IMG/VR virus record: IMGVR_UViG_3300025122_006404
Location: 23,672-87,671 of that record
Source: a virus
Reading direction: 5' to 3' (one strand)
DNA: 64,000 bases
How positions within the stretch are numbered: the first letter of the stretch is position 1; each line of letters starts with the position of its first letter. Positions 16,951 through 24,166 of this stretch are shown here, piece after piece. The notes under the pieces are model-generated. The model was not told the origin of the DNA, ran no database searches, and saw nothing but the letters and a program-made list of their open reading frames with translations. A program made the position numbers and the translations under genes.

Positions 16951-16978
16951 TGTAAATCCTTTTCTTTTGAGATATAAT
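16951..16978 (+). promoter_or_regulatory. Promoter TGTAAA-N16-TATAAT (copy 3)
   Basis: TGTAAA 16951-16956 and TATAAT 16973-16978. Points to the tilS-like gene at 17008 and lies in the divergent gap behind the minus-strand VWA gene. Confidence 0.75.
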
Positions 16979-17007
16979 AAGGATAGAAACTATCGGGATG
17001 GTTTAAA

Positions 17008-17613
17008 GTGATTCATCTGTTTGGAAAGATTCCTACAAAGGTTCATGTAGCGTGCTCAGGAGGCCCGGACTCCATGGCTGTTCTTGATTTTCTTTTAAAT
17101 GGTCGAAAGTCTATTACTGTAGTGCATTTTGATCATGGAACAGAGCATGCAAATGTGGCGAGACAATTTATTACTGACTATTGCAGGTTCAAAAAAATTC
17201 CCATCGTAGTGAAAGAAATTCAGAGATCAAAAAGTAAAGAGGAATCTCCCGAGGAATATTGGAGAAATGAGAGATATCGATTTTTTAGAGGGATAAGCTC
17301 TCCTATTGTTACCGGTCATAATTTAGATGACGCTGTAGAGTGGTGGATAATGACTGCGATGCACGGACAGCCACGACTGATTCCCTACCGGCATGGAAAT
17401 GTCATTAGGCCTTTTTTGCTTGCTGAAAAGTCAGAATTGCTTGAGTGGGTGGAAAGAAAAAATATTCCCTATGTGCTAGATCCTTCTAATAAGTCAGATA
17501 AATTTTCTCGCTCTATTGTAAGAGAACATATAATGCCACATGCACTTAAGGTAAATCCTGGAATTAGGAAAGTGGTCAAACGTCTTTTAAAAGAGAGCAC
17601 TACTTCATTTTGA
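17008..17613 (+). CDS. tilS: TilS-like tRNA(Ile)-lysidine synthetase, short form
   Basis: 201 aa, GTG start. PP-loop ATPase motif SGGPDS at 17-22 (VHVACSGGPDSMAVLDFLL), VVHFDHGTEHA, VTGHNLDDAVEWWIM, and the family's IPYVLDPSN...SRSIVREHIMPHALKVNPG. Only the catalytic N-terminal domain is present; bacterial TilS of 300-430 aa has extra tRNA-binding domains. TilS converts C34 to lysidine in tRNA-Ile(CAU) so it reads AUA. A CAT-anticodon tRNA gene lies 2.7 kb downstream. Confidence 0.88.
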   Translation: MIHLFGKIPTKVHVACSGGPDSMAVLDFLLNGRKSITVVHFDHGTEHANVARQFITDYCRFKKIPIVVKEIQRSKSKEESPEEYWRNERYRFFRGISSPIVTGHNLDDAVEWWIMTAMHGQPRLIPYRHGNVIRPFLLAEKSELLEWVERKNIPYVLDPSNKSDKFSRSIVREHIMPHALKVNPGIRKVVKRLLKESTTSF

Positions 17614-17641
17614 TGTAGCTTTCAAAAAAAAATGGTATAAT
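17614..17641 (+). promoter_or_regulatory. Promoter TGTAGC-N16-TATAAT (copy 4)
   Basis: TGTAGC 17614-17619 and TATAAT 17636-17641 with TGG before the -10. Begins directly after the tilS stop and drives the metalloprotease lipoprotein. Confidence 0.65.
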
Positions 17642-17657
17642 AATAAAAGGAGATAAA

Positions 17658-18365
17658 ATGATATATTCTATAGCTATAGCAAGTTTGTTGATGGGATGCC
17701 AGGATAAATCCCATTCCCTATTAGTTTTCGAAACCGCTGACAGGCTAAATACTTCTCATGGCGTGGCTGGCAGTATTGGTTCAAAGGATAGAGAAGAGAC
17801 TGTTGCCATAGAGCCAACTGAGTTTTGGGTCAGTAGTGACAACAGCAGAGAAGATACCATGTTTGTTGCTACTCACTTTATACGATCATCTAGGATGATT
17901 TTCTCTGAAATGATCGCCGTAATCGACGATTCCGACCGAATCGACGTCGATGACCAGGGACCCATCTTTTGGCAGAAGATCTTTGATTCAGAGCTTTCTT
18001 GTCTTGCGGATTCCCAGCTTAGGATTTTTGATATCTCTGAACAAAAGATCAATGATCCTGAGGTTATGACATTTTATACGCCCGAGGTAATCCCACCTCC
18101 TCCAGCTACTATTTCAGGGATGACAGCCCCCATAAGTGATTGGGATTTTTACCTGTTTGTGTGTCGAGATTGTGGGGATGAGAGAGAAGAGACTATTGCT
18201 CATGAAGTGTCACATTACTGGTTTAATGTATGTGATCATAATCTTCCATATGACGTCGAATCATTTGCCAATAAAATTGAAAAGGCCTACGTTGAATCAA
18301 TCGGCAAGGAATATAAAAGCGTCAGGCCAGATCTAAACGCTGTGATTCCTATTCACAGGTTCTGA
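17658..18365 (+). CDS. HExxH zinc-metallopeptidase-like lipoprotein
   Basis: 235 aa. Short signal peptide with lipobox LMGC (C14). HEVSH at 182-186 is a zincin metal-binding and catalytic motif preceded by a CRDCGDEREETIA segment. Ribosome binding site AAGGAG before the ATG. No known family recognised beyond the zincin motif. Convergent with the matrixin-like gene, overlapping it by 13 nt. Confidence 0.75.
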   Translation: MIYSIAIASLLMGCQDKSHSLLVFETADRLNTSHGVAGSIGSKDREETVAIEPTEFWVSSDNSREDTMFVATHFIRSSRMIFSEMIAVIDDSDRIDVDDQGPIFWQKIFDSELSCLADSQLRIFDISEQKINDPEVMTFYTPEVIPPPPATISGMTAPISDWDFYLFVCRDCGDEREETIAHEVSHYWFNVCDHNLPYDVESFANKIEKAYVESIGKEYKSVRPDLNAVIPIHRF

Positions 18366-18904
18366 ACCAGGCCTTCGTCGTTCCAGCCCCCATTTTCAAG
18401 AATAGGGTGCATTAGATGTCCACGACGGTTTATGTGCAGCCACCCCAGTGCATGACCGATTTCGTGTTCTAGAATTCTTTCCCTGAGATTTTCTTTAAGC
18501 TCAATCCTCACCCGCACAATCTCGCCTGTTTCGCGATCAAATCTTATAAATGTGGTGGCGTGATTCGAAGGATTAAAATTCTCTTGACTAATTAAAGAGA
18601 TCACAATAGATCCGTACGCGGAGCCAACAATACATCCGTTACCGTGGCCAGCTTCAACAATATTACCAAAGGTGTATCCTCTGGTTTTCCACCATTCAAC
18701 TGCTGCTGCCACTTCTGCACGTGCAGCAGGAGATCCTTCGCAAATTTGAATGTCAGGAGGAAATTTCCAGCTTCCTAGCTTTTCTATCTCCCCGCCTCTA
18801 AGTCGAACATCGACATATGGATCCTCAATTAGAACAGGAGTTGATCCAGATAAAACGGGGGATAGAATAATTAAAAATAACAAGCGTTTAAAAAAGTTCG
18901 TCAT
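18353..18904 (-). CDS. Matrixin-like zinc metalloprotease, secreted
   Basis: 183 aa from the ATG at 18904 (the frame is open further upstream but the signal peptide FFKRLLFLIILSPVLSG starts here). Metzincin signature HEIGHALGWLH at 147-157 and a Met-turn (LMHP, M165). N-terminal cleavable signal rather than lipobox. Probably active in the periplasm or outside the cell; could digest host envelope proteins or peptidoglycan-associated proteins. Confidence 0.85.
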   Translation of the reverse strand: MTNFFKRLLFLIILSPVLSGSTPVLIEDPYVDVRLRGGEIEKLGSWKFPPDIQICEGSPAARAEVAAAVEWWKTRGYTFGNIVEAGHGNGCIVGSAYGSIVISLISQENFNPSNHATTFIRFDRETGEIVRVRIELKENLRERILEHEIGHALGWLHINRRGHLMHPILENGGWNDEGLVQNL

Positions 18905-18971
18905 ATAATAAACTATTTCATTGCAGGCTTTTAAGCATGTACAGTCTTGTGGGAGAAGAGTAGAATTAAAC

Positions 18972-19214
18972 ATGAAAAGTAAAAATTCATCTAAAATTGC
19001 ACTTAAAATGCTTAAAAAAGAGGTTGATAAAATAACTACGGGAGTTTTTAAGATAGAGCAGACTTCGGATGACGGGGGTCCCCTCTTTGAGGTGAGGACT
19101 GATAAGAGAAAATCCAAGAGAATGAGGCAGAAGCTCCCCTTGGTTTACATGGGCAGCCGGATTGTAGTGACACAAGTAGCAAGAGAGACGCTAATTCACA
19201 GTGCTAGTAGATAG
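18972..19214 (+). CDS. Small basic hypothetical protein, 80 aa
   Basis: Start taken at the ATG at 18972, before which the frame is non-coding in character. Strongly basic (MKSKNSSKIALKMLKKEVDK, RTDKRKSKRMRQKLP). Ends S-A-S-R-stop, and the next gene's GTG lies 14 nt before its end, the same junction geometry as in the GDLV arrays. Function unknown. Confidence 0.6.
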   Translation: MKSKNSSKIALKMLKKEVDKITTGVFKIEQTSDDGGPLFEVRTDKRKSKRMRQKLPLVYMGSRIVVTQVARETLIHSASR

Positions 19215-19389
19215 TTATCAAAAAATTTATATTCGGTCAGCCAAGGATTGGATTCTCGTCTCGGGAACTATTTTTGGAGGATTTTTATCTTTTTCTAGCA
19301 GTTTCTGGCTAGGGATAGGTTTCTGTGTATCTATTGCATTGATGGGAGCACTAGGATACTTTCTCTCGTGGCTCAAAGATGGTTTATAG
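19201..19389 (+). CDS. Small membrane protein, 62 aa
   Basis: GTG start overlapping the previous gene by 14 nt. Two hydrophobic segments (WILVSGTIFGGFLSFSSSFWLGIGF and VSIALMGALGYFLSWL) joined by a short turn: a membrane hairpin. Holin-like in size and topology but not identifiable as one. Confidence 0.6.
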   Translation: MLVDSYQKIYIRSAKDWILVSGTIFGGFLSFSSSFWLGIGFCVSIALMGALGYFLSWLKDGL

Positions 19390-19398
19390 GGAAGTGAT

Positions 19399-19695
19399 GT
19401 GAGCTCCATCGACGAGATAATTCAACAGATAGAAAAATTACAAAATCTAGCTCTAATGAGGCTCAAGACCAGATGCGAACAGCTTATTAAATCTTCTCAG
19501 GAAAGCCTGGATAAAATTGAAAATTTGGGATTAATGGGATACTATAGTGTAAATCATGATTGCTATAGATATGCCTGTGATGTTCATAGAATATCAAATG
19601 AATTAGGAAACATGAGAGCTATAAAGGAAAATATTATTAAGATCAAGAATACAGTGACACTAGTGGAGGTTGTTGAAGATCTTGAGGAAGAATAG
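19399..19695 (+). CDS. Helical hypothetical protein, 98 aa
   Basis: GTG start after GGGAAGTGAT. All-helical with heptad-like spacing (IIQQIEKLQNLALMRLKTRCEQLI...) and an acidic tail. No family recognised. Confidence 0.6.
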   Translation: MSSIDEIIQQIEKLQNLALMRLKTRCEQLIKSSQESLDKIENLGLMGYYSVNHDCYRYACDVHRISNELGNMRAIKENIIKIKNTVTLVEVVEDLEEE

Positions 19696-19744
19696 GATTA
19701 ATATTAAACTTTTTCATAGATATATAGATAATAGTTAAGACTTC

Positions 19745-20032
19745 ATGGCATCAAAACAAATTGGTAAAGTTGGTCCCGATCTACAGGAAGAAAAGTCTGT
19801 ATCTTTTAGGCGAAAAGAAGACGGATTTTTTGAAAAAATCGAGCTAATTGCCGTACGAGACTTAAAGATTGGCAAGATAATTCGTTCATCTAAGATCGTA
19901 GCAGAGGAAGATTACGAGCTCATTTCTGATTCTTCCGAAGATTTTGATGAGACGATGTCTTATGAGGACATCGATGGAAAGACAGTGACCTTAAAATTTA
20001 AAAGACTTGAAAATACAGACAATGAGAAATGA
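19745..20032 (+). CDS. Hypothetical acidic protein, 95 aa
   Basis: ATG start after a 50-nt AT-rich gap. Beta-like middle (FEKIELIAVRDLKIGKIIRSSKIV) and acidic C-terminal half. Overlaps the next ATG by 11 nt. No family recognised. Confidence 0.55.
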   Translation: MASKQIGKVGPDLQEEKSVSFRRKEDGFFEKIELIAVRDLKIGKIIRSSKIVAEEDYELISDSSEDFDETMSYEDIDGKTVTLKFKRLENTDNEK

Positions 20033-20228
20033 TAAAGATAACGTGATTGATTTTTTATCTTTCCTGAGAAAAACGTCTAGATCTAAAAAGACAGATAATG
20101 CTAATGAAAATGAGGTATCCTTTAAGCCAGCAGGAATAAGCTTGCCAGAAAAAATTCTGATCAGTCTCTGTTTCATGTCTCTGTTTGGAATAGTGTTATT
20201 TGCTATTGTGGCAATTTTTCTCCCATAG
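20022..20228 (+). CDS. Small protein with C-terminal membrane segment
   Basis: 68 aa from the ATG at 20022 (an in-frame TTG at 20007 is less likely). Polar N-terminal 45 residues, then one membrane span (ILISLCFMSLFGIVLFAIVAIFLP). Followed directly by the tRNA promoter. Confidence 0.6.
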   Translation: MRNDKDNVIDFLSFLRKTSRSKKTDNANENEVSFKPAGISLPEKILISLCFMSLFGIVLFAIVAIFLP

Positions 20229-20239
20229 CTCTGCATTCG

Positions 20240-20267
20240 TGTAAATCGCTTACTTCTGTGATATAAT
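20240..20267 (+). promoter_or_regulatory. Promoter TGTAAA-N16-TATAAT (copy 5)
   Basis: TGTAAA 20240-20245, TATAAT 20262-20267 with TGA before the -10. Thirteen nt upstream of the first tRNA of the cluster. Confidence 0.75.
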
Positions 20268-20280
20268 TTTACTATGATTT

Positions 20281-20357
20281 CGGCTTCTAGCTCAATCGGT
20301 CAGAGCAACGGTCTCATAAACCGTAGGTTCTGGGTTCAAGTCCCAGGGAGCCGACCA
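20281..20357 (+). tRNA. tRNA with CAT anticodon (Met or lysidine-type Ile)
   Basis: Acceptor CGGCTTC/GGAGCCG, anticodon arm ACGGT-CTCATAA-ACCGT, T arm CTGGG-TTCAAGT-CCCAG, discriminator A and encoded CCA. C1 pairs with G72, so it is not a typical initiator. With a TilS-like gene in the same genome it may be tRNA-Ile2 (CAU, reading AUA) rather than elongator Met; the sequence alone does not settle this. Confidence 0.9.
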
Positions 20358-20368
20358 ATTTTTAGTGG

Positions 20369-20443
20369 GGGACCTTAGCTCATCGGGTAGAGCACTGGAC
20401 TTTTAATCCAGCGGGCAGGGTTCGAGTCCCTGAGGTCCCACCA
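20369..20443 (+). tRNA. tRNA-Lys (TTT)
   Basis: Acceptor GGGACCT/AGGTCCC, anticodon arm CTGGA-CTTTTAA-TCCAG, T arm CAGGG-TTCGAGT-CCCTG, discriminator A, CCA encoded. Confidence 0.93.
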
Positions 20444-20478
20444 TCTTTAGAATCTATTTGAGTAGGAGAAATATACAA

Positions 20479-20658
20479 ATGGAGATAAGCTATACCATTA
20501 TGGTTTATAATAAGAAAACACAGAAATATACAGAAATAGTTCCCTCTTTCTTAGGAAAAAGTCGAGAAGATGCTGAGCAAAGATTTAAGAGAGAGAGGAA
20601 CTGGAAGCCTATTTCGAGTGATGAGGTGCTATTTGTAAAGGGTCCGGTGTGTAGATGA
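20479..20658 (+). CDS. Small hypothetical protein, 59 aa
   Basis: Start at the ATG at 20479, with AGGAG (20464-20468) ahead; the frame also opens at a TTG at 20458. Beta-rich start (EISYTIMVYNKKTQKYTEI) and basic middle. Sits between tRNA-Lys and tRNA-Leu. No family recognised. Confidence 0.6.
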   Translation: MEISYTIMVYNKKTQKYTEIVPSFLGKSREDAEQRFKRERNWKPISSDEVLFVKGPVCR

Positions 20659-20663
20659 TATAG

Positions 20664-20746
20664 GGCCGGGTGGTGGAATCGGTAGACACGACAGACTCAA
20701 AATCTGTTACCCATTGGGTGTGAGGGTTCGAGTCCCTCTCTGGCCA
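20664..20746 (+). tRNA. tRNA-Leu (CAA)
   Basis: Acceptor GGCCGGG/TCTGGCC with two G-T pairs, D stem GTG/CAC, anticodon arm ACAGA-CTCAAAA-TCTGT, long variable arm (ACCCATTGGGT) as in class II tRNAs, T arm GAGGG-TTCGAGT-CCCTC. CCA not encoded. Confidence 0.9.
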
Positions 20747-20778
20747 CTCTTTAACTAGACTTTTCACGAGAGTAATAA

Positions 20779-21033
20779 ATGAATGATATCTTAGCTAAAA
20801 ATGTGGGAGTCCAGCTTTTAATGATGCAGGATTATAAAAAGGCGGCGAAATACTTATTCGATATGATTAAAAATAATATTCTTTGTGAGAATAAAGACAT
20901 CAAGAATTATCTGATCTCTCTAATGGAGGTAATTTCATCGCATGACGATCAGTATGCTCAAGATATGGTTCTTCACTTTACGGATGTGTTAGTTCCAGAA
21001 TTAAAAAAGGAGGTAAAAAGTGAAAAACAGTGA
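20779..21033 (+). CDS. Helical hypothetical protein, 84 aa
   Basis: All-helical (NVGVQLLMMQDYKKAAKYLFDMIKNN...), no family recognised. Ends K-S-E-K-Q-stop; the queF-like GTG begins exactly 14 nt before its end, with GGAGGTAAAAA as ribosome binding site inside this gene. Confidence 0.6.
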   Translation: MNDILAKNVGVQLLMMQDYKKAAKYLFDMIKNNILCENKDIKNYLISLMEVISSHDDQYAQDMVLHFTDVLVPELKKEVKSEKQ

Positions 21034-21433
21034 ATGGAGTCAGACATCTATGCTCACAACTATTGTTAATCCAACTGTGCAAGGGTATGAGATTAAGATT
21101 AAAAGTCCTGAGGTGACATTTCTAGGGGTAAAGGATCAGCCTGACTTTGCTGATTTATATCTTACTTTTTATCCGGAAGAAAAGGTGATAGAGCTTAAGT
21201 CTTTTAAAAAATATCTTCATCAATTTAGAAATAAAATTATTTCCTATGAGAGATTAATTAATGTAATCTATGATGATGTGATGAGAACATACAAGCCTAA
21301 TCGATTAAGAATTGTAATGACGTGCAATCCAAGAGGCGGAATTAGTTCTCGATTGACTATCGATTCTGACTGGGAAATTCGCGGAGGAAAAGAAGCCTAT
21401 CGAGACTGGACTGGCCAATCTGACGAGTGGTAA
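21020..21433 (+). CDS. queF: QueF-like protein lacking the catalytic cysteine
   Basis: 137 aa. Matches NADPH-dependent 7-cyano-7-deazaguanine reductase (tunnelling fold): SPEVTF...QPDFADLYLTFYP at 29-52, the substrate motif E-L-K-S at 58-61, YLHQFRN and NPRGGIS at 103-109. The nucleophilic cysteine expected in the PEFTSLC segment is a glycine here (FLG, G36), so the preQ0 thioimide cannot form by the known mechanism. Possibly a repurposed binding protein or an altered enzyme. No other queuosine gene is visible. A compatible open frame continues 3' of the stop (see 21531). Confidence 0.8.
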   Translation: MKNSEWSQTSMLTTIVNPTVQGYEIKIKSPEVTFLGVKDQPDFADLYLTFYPEEKVIELKSFKKYLHQFRNKIISYERLINVIYDDVMRTYKPNRLRIVMTCNPRGGISSRLTIDSDWEIRGGKEAYRDWTGQSDEW

Positions 21434-21530
21434 TGCTGCTAGGGTACAAGTAATTCAGATACTAATTAACAATGCTTTAAATGCTGAAATTGATAGGAGA
21501 ATTAGATCTGTAATTTCAAGCAGGTTCAAG

Positions 21531-21752
21531 ATGGATAACAAACATCTTGAACCTTCATTTATTCACTACGATCCCGTTTGGGGAAAAGGGCAGAATGGAA
21601 ACAAGTCTTTAAAATCAATAAGGGTGAAGAGGTTTAAGCAGGAAAGAGGATACGCGGTTATAGATGAAAAATATTCATCATCATTTAAAGTGATGCTTCC
21701 AGAGATTATTAAATTTTTTGAGACATGGGGAGCTACAAGAACTCGATTTTAA
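21531..21752 (+). CDS. Hypothetical basic protein, start uncertain
   Basis: 73 aa from the ATG at 21531. The same frame stays open and protein-like upstream to the end of queF (residues NAARVQVIQILINNALNAEIDRR... from 21432), but contains no ATG, GTG or TTG there. Either translation starts at 21531 or the two frames are joined by a +1 shift at the queF stop. No family recognised. Confidence 0.5.
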   Translation: MDNKHLEPSFIHYDPVWGKGQNGNKSLKSIRVKRFKQERGYAVIDEKYSSSFKVMLPEIIKFFETWGATRTRF

Positions 21753-21795
21753 TAGTTGAAAATGAGATATTTATGATTAGAATAAGGAGTTAATC

Positions 21796-22047
21796 ATGAA
21801 GTCTATTGCAATTTTCAATAGTGGGGATGAGTGGTACAGTTCGAGTGAGATAAGTCTTGTATTTTGGGAAGATGATCTGACATTTGATCAATTTACAGAG
21901 AGATATAATGATGGAGACTATTTAGATGCAGCGAGAGATGATATTGCTCGAGGCAGGGCTACGTCAGTTCAGCTGTGTGAAATAGTTAGATTTTATGAAA
22001 AATTTATTCTTGGAGTAAATAGTGTAAACTTAAAATCTTCCAAGTAA
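21796..22047 (+). CDS. Hypothetical acidic protein, 83 aa
   Basis: Good ribosome binding site (AAGGAG, 21784-21789). Mixed alpha/beta, acidic (FWEDDLTFDQFTERYNDGDYLDAARDDIARG). No family recognised. Ends 11 nt before tRNA-Arg. Confidence 0.65.
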   Translation: MKSIAIFNSGDEWYSSSEISLVFWEDDLTFDQFTERYNDGDYLDAARDDIARGRATSVQLCEIVRFYEKFILGVNSVNLKSSK

Positions 22048-22058
22048 ATTATTACTAA

Positions 22059-22135
<77 letters not shown>

Positions 22136-22156
22136 TTCTGCAGGATACGATACAAT

Positions 22157-22372
22157 ATGATTCAAAAAATTTTATTAAAACTACTTTTTAAAACTCACGA
22201 GGTTAGACTCGGTTCACTGATGTGCGGCGATATAGTTTTACATCAAGGGGAACTATGGAGAATTATTAATCCAATGAAGGGAGGAAAGCTTGCTGCAAAG
22301 GTGGGAGACGACCATGTTTCTGCTTGCCTTGGGGTGGGAATGTATAGGACAGTTTTAGGACTAAGATTTTAG
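22157..22372 (+). CDS. Small SH3-like hypothetical protein, 71 aa
   Basis: Start set at the ATG at 22157, because the longer frame would begin inside the tRNA. Basic N-terminus (MIQKILLKLLFKTHE), then strands with MCGDIVLHQGELWRIINPMKGGKLAAKVGDD, reminiscent of the GDLV barrel family. Ends 6 nt before dnaJ. Confidence 0.55.
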   Translation: MIQKILLKLLFKTHEVRLGSLMCGDIVLHQGELWRIINPMKGGKLAAKVGDDHVSACLGVGMYRTVLGLRF

Positions 22373-22378
22373 GTTGAT

Positions 22379-23035
22379 ATGAAAGATTATTATTCAATTT
22401 TAGGTGTGGATGAAACTGCCTCAATGAGTCAAATTAAAAAGGCTTACCGTAAACTTGCTCAAAAATATCATCCAGATAAAAATCCAGGAAACTCCGAAGC
22501 AGAAGTAAAGTTTAAGGAAATAAGTGAGGCGTATGATACTTTATCCAATAAATCTAATAAGGAGAGATATGATGGCATGAGAAATGGATCAGCTTTCGGA
22601 GACGATTTTGGTTTCAATGATTTATTTGAGAGTATATTTGGGCTAGGAGATATCTTCGGGAGTGGCGGACACAGGAGGCAAACTCGTCAACCTCAACAAG
22701 AGAGAGTTATCAGATTTGATATCCCGCTGAGTGAGCTGCAATCAGAAAGAAAAATCAACAAGTCTTTTCAAGTGCAATATCAGGAAACGTGTTCATCTTG
22801 TGAAGGCTGCGGCGGCAGTGATATCCAGAAATGCCCGGCGTGTGGTGGATCGGGAAAAATTATTCAGTTTCATAAACAAGGTCCTCTGACATTTCAATCT
22901 TCGATTGCGTGCTCACACTGCCGAGGTGCGGGAAAAATTATTCACACGCCCTGTGGGCTTTGCCAAGGGGCAGGGATTATTCTTAAAACTGCAGAGTACG
23001 ATGTGACAATTAGCTGTCACAAGAAAAATAAATAA
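22379..23035 (+). CDS. dnaJ: DnaJ-like co-chaperone, truncated after the zinc finger
   Basis: 218 aa. J domain 1-66 with HPD at 31-33 for stimulating Hsp70 ATPase, a short Gly/Phe region (about 70-100), then four CxxCxGxG-type zinc-binding repeats (CSSCEGCG, CPACGGSG, CSHCRGAG, CGLCQGAG). The substrate-binding and dimerisation domains of full DnaJ (about 375 aa) are missing. No DnaK or GrpE in the window, so it would have to work with the host Hsp70. Confidence 0.93.
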   Translation: MKDYYSILGVDETASMSQIKKAYRKLAQKYHPDKNPGNSEAEVKFKEISEAYDTLSNKSNKERYDGMRNGSAFGDDFGFNDLFESIFGLGDIFGSGGHRRQTRQPQQERVIRFDIPLSELQSERKINKSFQVQYQETCSSCEGCGGSDIQKCPACGGSGKIIQFHKQGPLTFQSSIACSHCRGAGKIIHTPCGLCQGAGIILKTAEYDVTISCHKKNK

Positions 23036-23132
23036 AGCTGTTATTTTGATATCTAAATCAGAATAGTGATTAAATACATCTGAGACAGCTAGTATATTAT
23101 TATACGATAAGATCATCTAAGGAGAATAAATT

Positions 23133-23330
23133 TTGGGATCAAAAAGTCATCGTCAAAATCAGCACGTTAATCGCTTAATGAGAAAAATTGAAAAATTTAA
23201 AAAAAAGAATTGGAATATTGAAGGTTTGCAAAAAGAATTATCTTATGCAACCGGAGAGAAGGAAAGACCTGAATTTAAAACCGGCAGAGATGCTGATCCC
23301 CGATTAAAGCGTAAATATTTTAATGATTAG
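23133..23330 (+). CDS. Small basic hypothetical protein, 65 aa
   Basis: TTG start preceded by AAGGAG (23119-23124). Basic helix (NRLMRKIEKFKKKNWNIEGLQKEL) resembling the 5553 protein; ends RLKRKYFND. Last codons lie 5 nt before tRNA-Asn. Function unknown. Confidence 0.55.
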   Translation: MGSKSHRQNQHVNRLMRKIEKFKKKNWNIEGLQKELSYATGEKERPEFKTGRDADPRLKRKYFND

Positions 23331-23334
23331 GAGA

Positions 23335-23410
23335 TGGGGTGTAGTTCAATTGGCAGAACGTCGGACTGTTAATCCGGAAGTTGGAGGTTCGAGTCCTCCC
23401 GCCCCAGCCA
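23335..23410 (+). tRNA. tRNA-Asn (GTT)
   Basis: Acceptor TGGGGTG/CGCCCCA, anticodon arm TCGGA-CTGTTAA-TCCGG, T arm GGAGG-TTCGAGT-CCTCC, discriminator G, CCA encoded. Confidence 0.92.
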
Positions 23411-23425
23411 CTAATAGAGGAAGTG

Positions 23426-23659
23426 ATGTCGCAATTTAAATTTCAAGATGGGGAGCTGGTAAAGATAAGACAATGGGATGAAGATAAAAATGATGAGAAA
23501 CCAGAAAAGCCGGTAGGCGTAATAGTTTCAAAAAGTTCCACGTCGCTATATGATATATGGAATCCCGGTAGATCGGTTATTCAGAATACTTATAGAATTC
23601 TATTGAACGGATCTTTAGTTAGCAAAGACGAAGAAGAGATTCAGAAAGTATCACCATGA
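23426..23659 (+). CDS. VGDLV-family small protein
   Basis: 77 aa from the ATG at 23426 (the longer frame starts inside tRNA-Asn). FQDGELVKIRQW, VGVIVSKSS, NTYRILLNGSLVSKDEEEIQKVSP follow the SH3-like strand pattern. ATGA overlap with the next family member. Confidence 0.6.
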   Translation: MSQFKFQDGELVKIRQWDEDKNDEKPEKPVGVIVSKSSTSLYDIWNPGRSVIQNTYRILLNGSLVSKDEEEIQKVSP

Positions 23660-23862
23660 AAATAGGAGATTTAATTAAAGTAAAATTTCACTATGACGCT
23701 ACTTTGAGTGTGGGTGATCTCGGGGTTATTATTGAAAAAAATATTATTGCTTTTGATGAAGAAAACCCCAAAGAGACAACTACCCCGGTATACAGGATTT
23801 TGTGTGGAGGAACAGACGAGCTCTGTTATCCTGAAGATCTTGAAATAATTTCTACACTATAA
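23656..23862 (+). CDS. VGDLV-family small protein
   Basis: 68 aa, coupled to the preceding family member by ATGA. MKIGDLIKVKF, LGVIIEKN, VYRILCGGTDELCYPEDLEIIS. The ending LEIIS is the same position as LEVIS in the large arrays. Confidence 0.7.
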   Translation: MKIGDLIKVKFHYDATLSVGDLGVIIEKNIIAFDEENPKETTTPVYRILCGGTDELCYPEDLEIISTL

Positions 23863-23963
23863 TAATTTTTAACATATAGATTTATAGATATAATGTTTTA
23901 TCACGGCACACCTTGCACGATGATTAAAATGTTACGTTAGTTAAGATATTTTGTGAGTTTGTA

Positions 23964-24164
23964 ATGAAATTTAAAGATTTTCTTTTAAGATATAAAATAG
24001 CTGATAATCAAAAAACAGAAATAGAAATAGAAAAACATACCGATGATATGGAAATTTCTTTCTTAGAGATGAAAGATCGATATGATTTAACGACCGAAGA
24101 AGTAGAGATTGCTTTAAAGCCATATAGAAATCGATATCAAGAAAAAAAGACACGAGGAAGATAA
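23964..24164 (+). CDS. Small hypothetical protein, 66 aa
   Basis: ATG start after a 101-nt AT-rich gap that holds a TATAAT (23889-23894) but no other clear element. Charged, helical, basic C-terminus. Ends 2 nt before malate synthase. Confidence 0.55.
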   Translation: MKFKDFLLRYKIADNQKTEIEIEKHTDDMEISFLEMKDRYDLTTEEVEIALKPYRNRYQEKKTRGR

Positions 24165-24166
24165 TA

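Noticed and set aside
20650-20677. TGTAGA at 20650 as another copy of the phage promoter ahead of tRNA-Leu
   Set aside because: No -10 hexamer at the required 16-nt distance (GGTGGA instead).
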